DNA from: Clostridiaceae bacterium DTU079
GTDB lineage: Bacteria; Bacillota; Clostridia; Acetivibrionales; Acetivibrionaceae
NCBI GenBank assembly: GCA_001512505.1
Contig: LFSC01000005.1
Coordinates: forward strand, 36,078 to 100,077
DNA length: 64,000 nucleotides
Direction: 5' to 3'
A program made the translations under genes and the position numbers. Of this stretch, positions 52,038-62,513 are shown in pieces. The notes beneath the pieces are model-generated. The model saw only the letters and a list, made by a program, of their open reading frames with translations, was not told the origin of the DNA and made no database searches. Numbering within the stretch: position 1 is the first letter of the stretch; every line of letters begins with the position of its first letter.

Positions 52038-52259
52038 ATGTTTATGAAAAACCATAATAAGCAAGATAAGCTTTTTGTTAATGTCATTACACCACCGGAT
52101 AATGTAAAAGCTGTCTCTGAAAAGAGTTCCGGTAATGCATCAAAAGAGCCGTTCTGTATTTATGACCACAAGAGACATGCCGTCGGTTCCATAATTGAAA
52201 ACGATGATGGTTCTAAAACCGTATGTACAAAAGATGGAACATGGAAAAACACAAAATAG
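52038..52259 (+). CDS. Small hypothetical protein
   Basis: ORF with GGAAG SD; CIYDHKRHAVGSIIENDDGSKTVCTKDGTW. Confidence 0.55.
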   Translation: MFMKNHNKQDKLFVNVITPPDNVKAVSEKSSGNASKEPFCIYDHKRHAVGSIIENDDGSKTVCTKDGTWKNTK

Positions 52260-52319
52260 TCTGAATTTCAATTATAATGATATTTCTATATAAACATTAA
52301 TATTTCTATATAAAACAAT

Positions 52320-52347
52320 ACCTTGGCCGCTATGGTCAAGGTTTTTT
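52320..52347 (+). terminator. Intrinsic terminator
   Basis: ACCTTGGCCGCTATGGTCAAGGT followed by T6. Confidence 0.75.
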
Positions 52348-55300
52348 ATACATAGCCATCCGTTCTTTCAAAATAAAGCTCGGGTAAAACAATTCTGATT
52401 TCAAATTCCGAGTCTTTCTCATGCCAGTAAACAATAAACTTGATTTTTGCCTTCTTCGGAAAATAGTTTTTTTGCTTCATTTCCTGAATTTTGCCTTTTA
52501 AACGGTTTGAAAACTTCAATATCTTTTGTCCTTTAGAATTTATGCAATAATCTCCGTCAACCCCCAGCTCATCTCCGCTATTTAGCTCTGCAATCAAATT
52601 CTGCCGGGAAATAAAAAAGTCCAGCACTACATCCCTATGGGTCAGCTGCATTGCCAGTTGACCGGGGGGACAGTAAATATTCGAATCATAAAAGGTTTCA
52701 AGTCCATCAGCCCTGATAAAGTCCAAGTAATTTCCATTATAGTGAACGGTAAGACTACGTTTAGCCCGTGTCATTGCAACATACAGTTGCCTTAGTTCTT
52801 CATCCGTTTTAGGATTGAACCCATCCAACATTATAAATACATTGTCAAACTCTCTACCCTTGGCCTTGTGAATGGTCGAGACGAATATGGCTTCCAGCTT
52901 TTCCGCAAAAAAATCCTCCATTCGTGATTCTCTGATAAAGATCTCCAGATCCGATTTGTATTTATTTTTTGGATTCGTTGCTTCAAAATCTTTTATTATG
53001 TTTTGACACAGCTCCAAATTCGGACTGCAGCTAAATTCATCTGCCAATTTGCGTTTTGCATCTGTCCAGGTCTCCTCGCTTATCAAATAGGTATCCCTGG
53101 ACAAGTTAAGGTATTTTAAAAATGACCTCACTTCCAAAAGGTTGTATAGGTTAAATCCTTCGTTGGATTGAATCAGCTTGGCCTTCATTCCGTTTTTGAT
53201 CAGCAGACCTGTAATCTGTAATGCTTCTTCATTACTCTTGGTTAAAACACAGGTAGTTCCCGAAAGATCCGTATTAAGGATATCGTTAACCACCGGTGTA
53301 ATCAGGTTGCTGCTTTTGTACCGAACCAGCTTAATCCTTCCGTTATCTCTCTGAACTGCAACAACAGGCATATTCTTTAATCGGTGGGATATTTTTTCTA
53401 CAAACCGGTTTGTAAACTCCACAAGGTTGCTCTTACTCCTGTAGTTTTCTATAAGTTCATACATAACGGCGTTTTTTTCTTTTATCATTTGTTCCAGATA
53501 CTTGGAGCTTGCACCCCGGAATTCATAAATATTCTGGTCGTCATCCCCCACTGCAATTACCCTCATATCCTCATTTCGTTCCATCAAGGTACTGATTAAT
53601 TCAAACTCATCGGCATCCATGTCCTGTGCTTCATCTATCACCAAAACGGTCTTTGTAATCCTACCCGGTTCCACCTCGCCGTTTTTGATTCTATTTACAG
53701 CCTCCCTTATTACTTCATCGGATTTTTCCAGTGTACCAACCCTCCCTAGAAGGTCAAAGCAATAGGAATGAAAGGTTTTTATCTCAATGTAGTTAGCGGC
53801 ATTACCGATGAGTTTTAAAAGGCGTTTTTTAAATTCAGTAGCTGCAGCCCGTGAAAAGGTTACCATTAACAATTGTTCATGCTTGACATCCTCCATTTGC
53901 ATCAGCGACGCCAGCTTGTGCACCAACACCCGGGTCTTTCCGCTTCCGGGGCCGGCTGCAACCACAATATTCTTTGATTGCTTATCGGTAATGATCTTTA
54001 ATTGGGCAGCCGAAAGCTCCCCAAAAAGCTGCAGGAATTTCTCCGGAGTAATGTTTCTTTTTATTTCATCCTGCCGGCTCCCTCTAAAGTATTTATTTAA
54101 AAAAGAGCTGTAATTCAACGTAAAATAATCGTCTACAAACTGAAGAGCTTCCTTGTAATCGCTGATCATTTTTCGTGCATATTCACCGACAATATGAATC
54201 TGCTGTACCTTGTTTTCGTAAAACGCCTTAAGCTTTTTATAATCCTCAAGTTTGTAGCGTTTTTTGTTGTCCCTTTCAATGCGCTCGATAGACATAGGGT
54301 TATAGATAACCATAAAGCCGCCCTCTATCTTCAGAGTCTCGATTTTTGAAAGATAATAGAGTGCATCCTCAACATCTTCCGAAGAAACCCTGGTATTAAA
54401 AAACGTTATTCTTTGCTCAAACTTTTCTTTAAGTTCGAGAACCGAAAACTCTACTGCCACTTCCTCTTTAGCGTTGTTTTCCTGTATACCGTCCCTGGTT
54501 TTTTCATAAAGATACTCCAATATGAACCGTGACAGTTCATGCCTTTTTATAATCTTTTCTTCAAGCAAACTTTTATCAAACAAAGTAATTACCGCTATGT
54601 GGTTCGCCGAAAAGCCCGTGTTCTGTCTCTTTATCCAACCTTTTTTACTCCAAAGGTTTATGACGGTTTTTATTATGTTGGGGGTTGATTCCTTGCATCC
54701 ATATTCTTCAGCTTGTTCATTGAGCTCCTTTATGTGAAATGTCTTTTCCTCCTTTGAAAAAACACTCAAAAGGAAGTTCTCAATCTTTGCAAAGGAATTT
54801 AGTATGCCCAGTGACCGGTTTTGATTTCTCTTAACAAATGCCACAAGGTCTTTCATATCCGCGAGGATTCTCTCTTCCCGAAGCAGGTTCACAATCTGTA
54901 TTACTTCCTCCCGGGGTATCCCCAGATAGTCTGAAATATAGTCAACCCTGGACTCTGCGTCTTCATCCATTGCAATTTTTCTACTTTTACTGGAAATAAG
55001 GCTCTTTATTATTCGAATTGCATTTTGCTTTTGCTTATCGTCAAACCTTTGGGAAGCGTTAATTTTTTCGGCTGCTTCCTGAACATTTCTTGCAAGAATA
55101 CTGTTGGCAAATACCCGGGGCATGTTTTGTCCCCGCCTGATATAACCGGCGTTTTCCAAAGCAGCTATTGCCGCCTTAACCCTGTTTTCCATATCATCCA
55201 GCTTTTCACTCCAACCGGCTCTTCTTGCAATTTCCAGTGCAGATTGGCATGTTTTCATCCGCAGCCGGGTAACGTCTTTAATTGCCTTCCATACCTGCTG

Positions 55301-57250
55301 GATTTCTTCAATATTCAGTTTTGTTTGGTTGAGCAGCATAAAATGTTTGTTGAGATCTTCATCATTGAATAACACATAACAGTCGGCAGTTATTTTTTCA
55401 TCCCTTCCGGCCCGTCCTGCTTCCTGAACGTAATTTTCAAGGGAATCCGATATTTCGTAATGAACGACCATTCCCACATCCTTTTTATCCACTCCCATTC
55501 CGAATGCAGAGGTTGCAACCATGATCCGGACATCACCCTTTATAAACGCATCCTGATTTTCGGTTTTTTTATCCTTATCCATTTTCCCATGGAATGCTCT
55601 TGCCGAAAACCCGTCCTGTATAAGCCTTTGGGCCAGCTTATCCACCGTTTTGGTCTTTACGGCATAGACTATTGTGGGACAATCCCTCTCCTCAAGCAAA
55701 TTCCTTAATGTATTGTATTTTTCTTCTTCACTTTTTCTCTCGAATACCTTGTATCGAAGATTGCGCCTCGATGCCTTTGATGTAAAAAGCTCCATATCAA
55801 TGGATAGCTTCTCTTTAAAATAATTTCTTATATCCTCAATAACATTGGGCTTTGCAGTAGCTGTAAAGCAGGAGACGGGAATAGGTTCTGCCATGTTTTT
55901 CTTTTCCTGAATTGACTTTATAAAATCACCGATATACAAATAGTCCACTCTAAAATCCTGTCCCCATGCGGAAAAGCAATGGGCCTCGTCTATGACAAAC
56001 CGAACAACATTTCTTCCTAGAAGCACACGCTCAATTGATCTTGAACGCAAGGACTCCGGTGAAATGTAAAGAAGGGAAGCTGAACCGTTTTCCACCCTTT
56101 CAAAGGATTTTGCCCTTTCTATCGGGTCCAACAGGCTGTTTATGGTAACCGCCTCGGTAATGCCTGCCTTTTCCAAGTTATCCACCTGGTCCTTCATCAG
56201 TGATTGAAGGGGTGAGATAACCACTGTCAGTCCGTTTGTATTTTTTCCGCTCATTAAAGCCGGCACCTGAAAAGTAACGGACTTCCCTCCACCGGTGGGA
56301 AAAACGGCAAGAAGGGATTTATTGGCTACGGCTGCTTTAACAGCCTTCTCCTGCAAGGGTTCTCCATCATAGGTTCTATATGAATCGTATCCGAAGTACC
56401 TTTTTAAGGCTTTATGAATGTCAAGAGCTTCTTTGCAATAATCACAACCTTCCAGACATGGGTTGCTCCTGAGCAAAAACATGACTCTTTCAACCTCGGG
56501 AAAGGTTTTCAAAACCCAGGGCGGAGTAATTGAGTGGTGGCACTTGGTATTTATAAGGGCAAGACAATAGGATAATTCAATCGGGTTTTGTGATATAATT
56601 TTCCCAAGATCAGTTTTTTGGCATATCAGTAGACGAAATTTATCCCGGATTATTTTTTCCAAATCCCGAAACTCAAGTTCATATCCGGCCAAATGTCCGT
56701 AAATTTTAGGTACAACCGGGTTATTTTCCATTTCACTTATTGAAGTCTCGTCAATATATTTAAAGAAAGCCGAAAAACCGTCTTTATCTTTTAACAGAGT
56801 ATAAAAAATTTTCTTCAATTCATTATCCAATTCACAAAAAGCGTTAATCTCATCATAGAAAAGGGCCTGGGCTTTTTTTGAATCATTTAGTGGGTTATTT
56901 ACATCCTCCGTTTGCAGCTTATCGTCTTTTAAAAGAGAATGATAAGGCTTTTTGGGAAACAGAAGCGGCGAAAGATATAAGGTATCGATAGAATTTGTAA
57001 TTTTAATGCCGGCAGCCTCAACAGCATTTTTTATATATTTTAAATCATGTCTTATAATATTATGTCCGCAAACATACTCCGTACCGCGCAAAAATTCAAT
57101 AAAACCAGCAACAGAACCGGAGTGAAATGTAGCGCCGTTGTTCTTAATACCTCCGATATCAAGAATCTTCCCGCTTTTAGGATCGATTTCCGTGTCAATG
57201 AAAGCTATTCTCTTCAATTCCAGCCCTCCCCAAAATACAACAAATAACAA
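52346..57250 (-). CDS. DEDD exonuclease-like + RecQ (SF2) + UvrD/Rep (SF1) helicase fusion
   Basis: N-term FIDTEID / CGHNIIRHDLKYI; RecQ FPTGGGKSVTFQVPAL, DEAHCFSAWGQDFR, QEAGRAGRD; UvrD AAGPGSGKTRVLVHKL, VIDEAQDMDADEFELI, GDDDQNIYEFRGA, STIHKAKGREFDNVFI, LYVAMTRAK. Confidence 0.92.
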   Translation of the reverse strand: MLFVVFWGGLELKRIAFIDTEIDPKSGKILDIGGIKNNGATFHSGSVAGFIEFLRGTEYVCGHNIIRHDLKYIKNAVEAAGIKITNSIDTLYLSPLLFPKKPYHSLLKDDKLQTEDVNNPLNDSKKAQALFYDEINAFCELDNELKKIFYTLLKDKDGFSAFFKYIDETSISEMENNPVVPKIYGHLAGYELEFRDLEKIIRDKFRLLICQKTDLGKIISQNPIELSYCLALINTKCHHSITPPWVLKTFPEVERVMFLLRSNPCLEGCDYCKEALDIHKALKRYFGYDSYRTYDGEPLQEKAVKAAVANKSLLAVFPTGGGKSVTFQVPALMSGKNTNGLTVVISPLQSLMKDQVDNLEKAGITEAVTINSLLDPIERAKSFERVENGSASLLYISPESLRSRSIERVLLGRNVVRFVIDEAHCFSAWGQDFRVDYLYIGDFIKSIQEKKNMAEPIPVSCFTATAKPNVIEDIRNYFKEKLSIDMELFTSKASRRNLRYKVFERKSEEEKYNTLRNLLEERDCPTIVYAVKTKTVDKLAQRLIQDGFSARAFHGKMDKDKKTENQDAFIKGDVRIMVATSAFGMGVDKKDVGMVVHYEISDSLENYVQEAGRAGRDEKITADCYVLFNDEDLNKHFMLLNQTKLNIEEIQQVWKAIKDVTRLRMKTCQSALEIARRAGWSEKLDDMENRVKAAIAALENAGYIRRGQNMPRVFANSILARNVQEAAEKINASQRFDDKQKQNAIRIIKSLISSKSRKIAMDEDAESRVDYISDYLGIPREEVIQIVNLLREERILADMKDLVAFVKRNQNRSLGILNSFAKIENFLLSVFSKEEKTFHIKELNEQAEEYGCKESTPNIIKTVINLWSKKGWIKRQNTGFSANHIAVITLFDKSLLEEKIIKRHELSRFILEYLYEKTRDGIQENNAKEEVAVEFSVLELKEKFEQRITFFNTRVSSEDVEDALYYLSKIETLKIEGGFMVIYNPMSIERIERDNKKRYKLEDYKKLKAFYENKVQQIHIVGEYARKMISDYKEALQFVDDYFTLNYSSFLNKYFRGSRQDEIKRNITPEKFLQLFGELSAAQLKIITDKQSKNIVVAAGPGSGKTRVLVHKLASLMQMEDVKHEQLLMVTFSRAAATEFKKRLLKLIGNAANYIEIKTFHSYCFDLLGRVGTLEKSDEVIREAVNRIKNGEVEPGRITKTVLVIDEAQDMDADEFELISTLMERNEDMRVIAVGDDDQNIYEFRGASSKYLEQMIKEKNAVMYELIENYRSKSNLVEFTNRFVEKISHRLKNMPVVAVQRDNGRIKLVRYKSSNLITPVVNDILNTDLSGTTCVLTKSNEEALQITGLLIKNGMKAKLIQSNEGFNLYNLLEVRSFLKYLNLSRDTYLISEETWTDAKRKLADEFSCSPNLELCQNIIKDFEATNPKNKYKSDLEIFIRESRMEDFFAEKLEAIFVSTIHKAKGREFDNVFIMLDGFNPKTDEELRQLYVAMTRAKRSLTVHYNGNYLDFIRADGLETFYDSNIYCPPGQLAMQLTHRDVVLDFFISRQNLIAELNSGDELGVDGDYCINSKGQKILKFSNRLKGKIQEMKQKNYFPKKAKIKFIVYWHEKDSEFEIRIVLPELYFERTDGYV

Positions 57251-57560
57251 CTTAACTGATTTTTATAACGGTTATATTAAGCCCTATTGATTTTATTCTG
57301 TTGAAATCAGAAATTTCCTTCTTTAGAGAATCCTTTGATTTATTGACATATATTCATTTGAAAAATTAACCGGATATGTCTCTCATTCATGTTTACCTTA
57401 AATTAGCTTTATTTATTTTATCAAAGTATAGACAAAAGGATTGCTTCATCTTCTTTATATTATATTGTACAATGTTTAATGTAAAATATATAACATTATT
57501 AATTGTAAAATATATAAAATTGTGTTCTCAATAACCTGACTTTTTTGGGAGAGTGGATTC

Positions 57561-58511
57561 ATGAAGCTTTTTTTGGCACCAATACAGGGTATGACAATAG
57601 CTTGCTACAGAAATGCATTTGCACGGCATTTCGGCAATATTGATGCATATTACGCCCCTTTTATCGGACTTTCAGATACAAAGAATATAAGCAATTTACT
57701 TTTAAAAGACCTTCTTCCGGAGCATAGCGACAGTTCAATTAATGTCGTTCCACAGCTTCTCGGTAACGACGGTGCACTTTTTAAGAAGTTTGCCCTTGTT
57801 ATTTCCGATTTGGGATATCGTGAAATCAATTGGAATATAGGCTGTCCTTTTCCCATGGTAACCGGAAGGAAAAGAGGTTCCGGAATACTGCCGTATCCTG
57901 ATATGATAAAAAAGTTTCTCGATACCGCATGCTCCGACAGCTCTTACACGGTATCGGTTAAAATGAGGCTGGGGCTCAAGGATCCTGAAGAAGGGTTTCG
58001 TGTCATGGAAGTGTTAAATGAATATCCCTTGTGCAAAGTAATAATTCATGCCCGTACCGGAAATCAAATGTATACTGGGCAGGTGGATTTAGAAGCATTT
58101 AAAGCTCTTGCCGGATCCTGCAAACACGAAGTTACCTATAACGGTGACATTTTCACTTATGCTGATTATCTTCGGATAAACTCCTGCTTTCCCGCGGTAA
58201 ATAATTATATGCTGGGCAGGGGCGCTTTAACTGACCCTTTTCTTCCATCTGTGATTAAAGGACACGATATACCCTCTGCGAATAAAATCAGCATAGTTCG
58301 CAATTTTCACGATGATATTTTCAATTTTTACCAAAGCCGTCTTTCAGGATCAAAACACCTATCGGACAAAATGAAGGAATTTTGGGATTATTTGCACGTC
58401 CATATATGCACGGATAAAAAGTTATTGAAAAAAATCAAAAAATGCCATGACTCATCACAATATATAGAATTGGTCAACCAACTGTTTGATTCTGCAGAAT
58501 GGATTGAGTAA
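57561..58511 (+). CDS. tRNA-dihydrouridine synthase family protein
   Basis: LAPIQGMTIACYRNAF; NWNIGCPFPMVTGRKRGSGIL; IIHARTGNQMYTGQVD. Confidence 0.9.
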   Translation: MKLFLAPIQGMTIACYRNAFARHFGNIDAYYAPFIGLSDTKNISNLLLKDLLPEHSDSSINVVPQLLGNDGALFKKFALVISDLGYREINWNIGCPFPMVTGRKRGSGILPYPDMIKKFLDTACSDSSYTVSVKMRLGLKDPEEGFRVMEVLNEYPLCKVIIHARTGNQMYTGQVDLEAFKALAGSCKHEVTYNGDIFTYADYLRINSCFPAVNNYMLGRGALTDPFLPSVIKGHDIPSANKISIVRNFHDDIFNFYQSRLSGSKHLSDKMKEFWDYLHVHICTDKKLLKKIKKCHDSSQYIELVNQLFDSAEWIE

Positions 58512-58548
58512 CGTCAGTGGCTATATTTGAAAATTCAGGTATATAAAA

Positions 58549-58586
58549 AACTCACTGTGTTGCAGCTTAGCAACACAGCGAGTTTA
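58549..58586 (+). terminator. Intrinsic terminator
   Basis: AACTCACTGTGTTGC-agctta-GCAACACAGCGAGTTT. Confidence 0.8.
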
Positions 58587-58795
58587 AATATATTTCTTCA
58601 CACCTTTCGTAATTTCCGTCACTTCAACAATTCGGATACAATAAAGACTTTCCGAAAGCTTTATTCCCTACTTCCGCACTTATCATATTCAAGTGGTATT
58701 CAACTGTTCTCCTGCCACAAAAGAGTACATCCTAATATTATCATAACAAATCATACGAAAAAACCTCTTTATGGGATATTAAATAAGCATAAAAA

Positions 58796-58836
58796 TCCCC
58801 CCAAGTATTTATAAGCCTTTTGGGGGTAAACTTTTT
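58796..58836 (+). terminator. Terminator-like hairpin
   Basis: CCCCCCAA...TTTTGGGGG followed by a T-rich segment. Confidence 0.5.
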
Positions 58837-58980
58837 ATGTGCCTATTAAAGACATCTGTTACAGCTCATAAAGCTTTGATATCTTCACTGTGTTTTTCAA
58901 ACCAATTAACCTAAAAATCTTTAGTTCTTTCAATCTGATTATAAAGAATATCAGAAAAAAAGGAGTATGGTTAAAAATTT

Positions 58981-59694
58981 CTAACTTTGAATACTATCCA
59001 AAACAACTGGTATTTGTCGTACAATATCTATACTCCTTTGCTCTACATCCACCTTGCAAACATAAGCCATAAGATCCACACCGGCCTTTCCGGCTTCCCT
59101 TAACGCATTGCCGAAGTCCATGTCCGTTCTGTCATTGGGTCTTACAACCTCTGCATCTTCTCTCTGCACAACAAAAACAACCCCTGTTCCCTTCCCGCTC
59201 AATTTTAGCTTTGTCAATTCCTCAAGGTGCCTGACACCCCGTTTTGTAGGAGCATCCGGGAAAAAGCCCTGTCTATTTTCTACAAGGGTTACGCCTTTAA
59301 CTTCAATATAATATTCTTTTTCTTCCGAAAACAACCCAAAGTCAAAGCGGCTGCTTAACACGGTTACTTCCCGGCATATTTGGCTAAAGTCACGGAACGG
59401 TTCAAGCTTTCCCTGCTTGAGAGCTTCGTACATTATCCTATTGGGCACATTGGCAGAATCTATAGACACCCATATCCCGTTTTTTCTTACGAGTATAAGT
59501 CCGAAACGGGTTTTTCGGTCCGTCCTGTCATATTTTCTTAAAAGCACGGTTGCTCCTTCTGTCAGTAACTCCTTTAAACGTCCAGTATTCGGAACATGGG
59601 CCAGTTCCTGTATGCCCTCGACTTCCACAACAGCCTCAAACCGGTTCAATCTATTAATAAACTTACCTTGTACAAGTTCTCCTTCAATCTTCAT
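58981..59694 (-). CDS. sfsA: SfsA family protein
   Basis: FINRLNRFEAVVEVEGIQELAHVPNTGRLKELL; YYIEVKGVTLVENRQGFFPDAPTKRGVRHLEEL. Confidence 0.93.
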   Translation of the reverse strand: MKIEGELVQGKFINRLNRFEAVVEVEGIQELAHVPNTGRLKELLTEGATVLLRKYDRTDRKTRFGLILVRKNGIWVSIDSANVPNRIMYEALKQGKLEPFRDFSQICREVTVLSSRFDFGLFSEEKEYYIEVKGVTLVENRQGFFPDAPTKRGVRHLEELTKLKLSGKGTGVVFVVQREDAEVVRPNDRTDMDFGNALREAGKAGVDLMAYVCKVDVEQRSIDIVRQIPVVLDSIQS

Positions 59695-59719
59695 TTATAT
59701 TTCCTCCCCTTAAAAATAA

Positions 59720-59780
59720 AAACAGGGGTCGGTTCTTTGTCCTACGGCCTATAATCATCGTTATTGACACCCCTGTAAAG
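59720..59780. repeat. Degenerate copy of the ACAGGGGACGGTTCTCTGTTCTAC repeat
   Basis: AAAACAGGGGTCGGTTCTTTGTCCTAC aligns to the terminal repeat at 63879, with a distal inverted ACACCCCTGT. Confidence 0.65.
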
Positions 59781-59962
59781 TTCTTTAACTTTTAAACGTT
59801 GTTTCCCCATCCTCCGAATAACATTGTCATAACATAAGCCACATCAATAAACTCTGCATTTCATATCCACCATTATAACCGCTCTGTTTTTATATATCAA
59901 TATTGTAGCCATTTCTGCTTATAACAGATACTCGTGAAAATATCTTAATAAAAAGCGTCCTT

Positions 59963-62206
59963 CTAATCAATTTTAAAAATCTCCACAGCTTTGTTGAGAT
60001 TTTGGGCCATTTCATTGAGCTTTAAAGCCAGAGCAGCCAATTGTTCCGCTCCTGCTTTCTGCTCATGAACGGATACACTTACATCCCTAGTAGCTAATGC
60101 AGTATCTGAAGACAGCATATGAATATTATCAATGGACTTAAGCGTGTTTTCTTTCGATACAAGGGCTTTACTCAAGGATTCCTGAGAACTGTTCATTTTG
60201 CTTATTATTTCTTCCATAGCATTATAAATCGTCCGGAAGCTCTTATCCACCTCAGCTACCGCTTCAAGCTGAATATTGATTATATTGCCTGCGTCATCAG
60301 CTAAAAGCACGGTATCTTCGGTCTTTTTCTGAATTTTGTTTATTATATTGCTTATATCGGTTAAAGAATTTTTGGATTTGTCCGCAAGCTGCTTAATGTT
60401 TTTTGCCACTACGGCAAACCCTTTTCCAAACTCACCTGCCCTCGCCGCTTCTATGGAAGCGTTAAGAGACAGAAGCTTTGTTTGCTCAACAATTTCTCCA
60501 ATTAACTTGATGATCTTTTGGATCTCTTTCATTTCAGTCTTCAAAGAGTTTATGGTTTGGGTTATGTTTTCCGATACGTTTTGAGTCTCACAAGCTTTTA
60601 CTTTAAGAGATCTGATGGAATCCAGGGTACTATCGCTATATTTTTTAGTATTCAGAATAATATCCGAGGTTTGAACAATATTATTCACCACCTGGTTTAT
60701 GTCATCCGACAGGCTGGTAACATGTTCTACACATAATGTAGTATTATTAACCTGATCCGCTGTACTTTTTGTTATCTGCTGAACCGCTGTAGCCGTCTGG
60801 CTCGATGCAGCCTGCGATACCTTTGACAAGGATGCAAGTCCCTCTGCGTCAAGCACAACAGATTCCGAACTCTCACGAACTTTTAAAATAAGACTTCTTA
60901 TGTTTTCAACCATGCTGTTAAATTTTTTCAATACTTCGGCAATTTCATCATTGTACTTGTCTTCAATATTTATATAAAGATTTCCCATGCTTGCCTCATC
61001 CATAAGTACCTGCATTTTTTTAAGAGGCATGGATATACTTTGGGTTATAAGGAAGGATATAATTAGTGCAAGGCTAAGTAATATAAGGGCAATACCGAGA
61101 ATACTCCATAAAAAGCTCCGGGATTCTTTCTGAAGATAAGTGTAGGGTATTGTGCTCACGACAAACCAATCCGTGTTCTCTATAGCTGAAAAGGTCACAA
61201 GGTATTTGCTGTTATCAATAGTTGCAGCAAAAGAGCTTTCCCCTTTTTCTCTTTTGTTCATAAGTTTATTTATAAGAGTTTCATCCTTGTAAAAGCTGTT
61301 GGGAGGTATTTTTTCAATATCTCTGCTTGATATGACCATCCCTTCGGAATCCATTACAAAAATGTCTACATTCTTGCCCAAATCTACATCCTCATATATG
61401 GAGGACAAAAAACTTTGATCATAAACCGTATACAATGACAATTTAAAGCCCAAATAGTTTGGCTTGTTATTAATAATGGTGTAGGGAACAGAGTGCTTTA
61501 CATATATAATTGAATCCCTTCCGTTGACAAGCTTCCTACTTAGCCACACCTGCGTTGTTGAGGAATCCAGGAGTAATTTGTCATAAGCAACACTGTCTTC
61601 AAGAGTTACAAGGCTACCGTGATTGTCTGCGTTGAATATCTTTAAGAGTTGATCTCTATCCTGAATTTTCATAAATATAGATATAGTATGAGTGTTATCA
61701 CTAAACCTAGTAATAAATGAAGATGATATTTTTTGTGTTAAAATTGATGTTTTTTCAAAATTTGTAGCTACTTTTAGGTAATCTTTTACTCCATTAACAG
61801 CGTCACCATAGGACATCAATTCATTGCATATAGACTCATACTTTTTCATCTGTAAAGATATATTCTGGCTTACCTGGTCCACTACCTGAACCGAGTATGT
61901 TTCTATTTTTGACTCTATGGCAGAGCTCGACTTACTGAAGCTCATTGCTCCTATAATCATTATTGGAACAACGGATATGACTATAAACGATATAATCAGT
62001 CTCGTTTTTATTTTTATTTTTCTGATATTTAACTTATTTACTTTAATTTTTCTGATATTTAGCTTATTTATTTTTATTTTTCTGATATTTAACTTAAATA
62101 AGCCAATACGAGCCCCTTTGATCTTTTGTTTCAGAGGAAAGATAATTTTGGCAACTTTATCTTTGCCCTTATCTATGAACATTGATATTTTATTTTTTAT
62201 ATCCAA
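59963..62206 (-). CDS. Methyl-accepting chemotaxis protein (dCache-like sensor, HAMP)
   Basis: [44 protein letters not shown]; two TM segments. Confidence 0.93.
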   Translation of the reverse strand: MDIKNKISMFIDKGKDKVAKIIFPLKQKIKGARIGLFKLNIRKIKINKLNIRKIKVNKLNIRKIKIKTRLIISFIVISVVPIMIIGAMSFSKSSSAIESKIETYSVQVVDQVSQNISLQMKKYESICNELMSYGDAVNGVKDYLKVATNFEKTSILTQKISSSFITRFSDNTHTISIFMKIQDRDQLLKIFNADNHGSLVTLEDSVAYDKLLLDSSTTQVWLSRKLVNGRDSIIYVKHSVPYTIINNKPNYLGFKLSLYTVYDQSFLSSIYEDVDLGKNVDIFVMDSEGMVISSRDIEKIPPNSFYKDETLINKLMNKREKGESSFAATIDNSKYLVTFSAIENTDWFVVSTIPYTYLQKESRSFLWSILGIALILLSLALIISFLITQSISMPLKKMQVLMDEASMGNLYINIEDKYNDEIAEVLKKFNSMVENIRSLILKVRESSESVVLDAEGLASLSKVSQAASSQTATAVQQITKSTADQVNNTTLCVEHVTSLSDDINQVVNNIVQTSDIILNTKKYSDSTLDSIRSLKVKACETQNVSENITQTINSLKTEMKEIQKIIKLIGEIVEQTKLLSLNASIEAARAGEFGKGFAVVAKNIKQLADKSKNSLTDISNIINKIQKKTEDTVLLADDAGNIINIQLEAVAEVDKSFRTIYNAMEEIISKMNSSQESLSKALVSKENTLKSIDNIHMLSSDTALATRDVSVSVHEQKAGAEQLAALALKLNEMAQNLNKAVEIFKID
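62005..62095 (-). repeat. 30-bp tandem repeat (about 3 units) in the MCP N-terminus
   Basis: CTGATATTTA recurs at 62021, 62051, 62081; encodes [10 protein letters not shown] / [10 protein letters not shown] / [10 protein letters not shown]. Confidence 0.85.
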
Positions 62207-62450
62207 TTATCTCACCCCAATAATTTTGATAATATTGGTGTTGCGATGTTGCAAGAGATTAAATGCTCAGTAACATTTTAGTAAAAAAATATTTATATTT
62301 TTTAATATCGGTATTATACAAATATAAGATTATAGATTTTAAACGTCATTTTCTGTATATCTTCCCGATCATCAAATTTGTCCAAACAATCCTTTTATTT
62401 ATTAAATTGAATCCATTATAAGCCGATAATAATTATATGAATTGAATCAT

Positions 62451-62496
62451 GATTATTCCAAAGAATGCCCAAATGCCTATGGGAATAGTCTTTTTT
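62451..62496 (+). terminator. Terminator-like hairpin upstream of the ABC lipoprotein gene (attenuator candidate)
   Basis: GATTATTCC (62451-62459)/GGAATAGTC (62482-62490), one G:U pair, then T6, directly before AAGGAGG. Confidence 0.65.
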
Positions 62497-62513
62497 CTAC
62501 AAGGAGGATTTTT

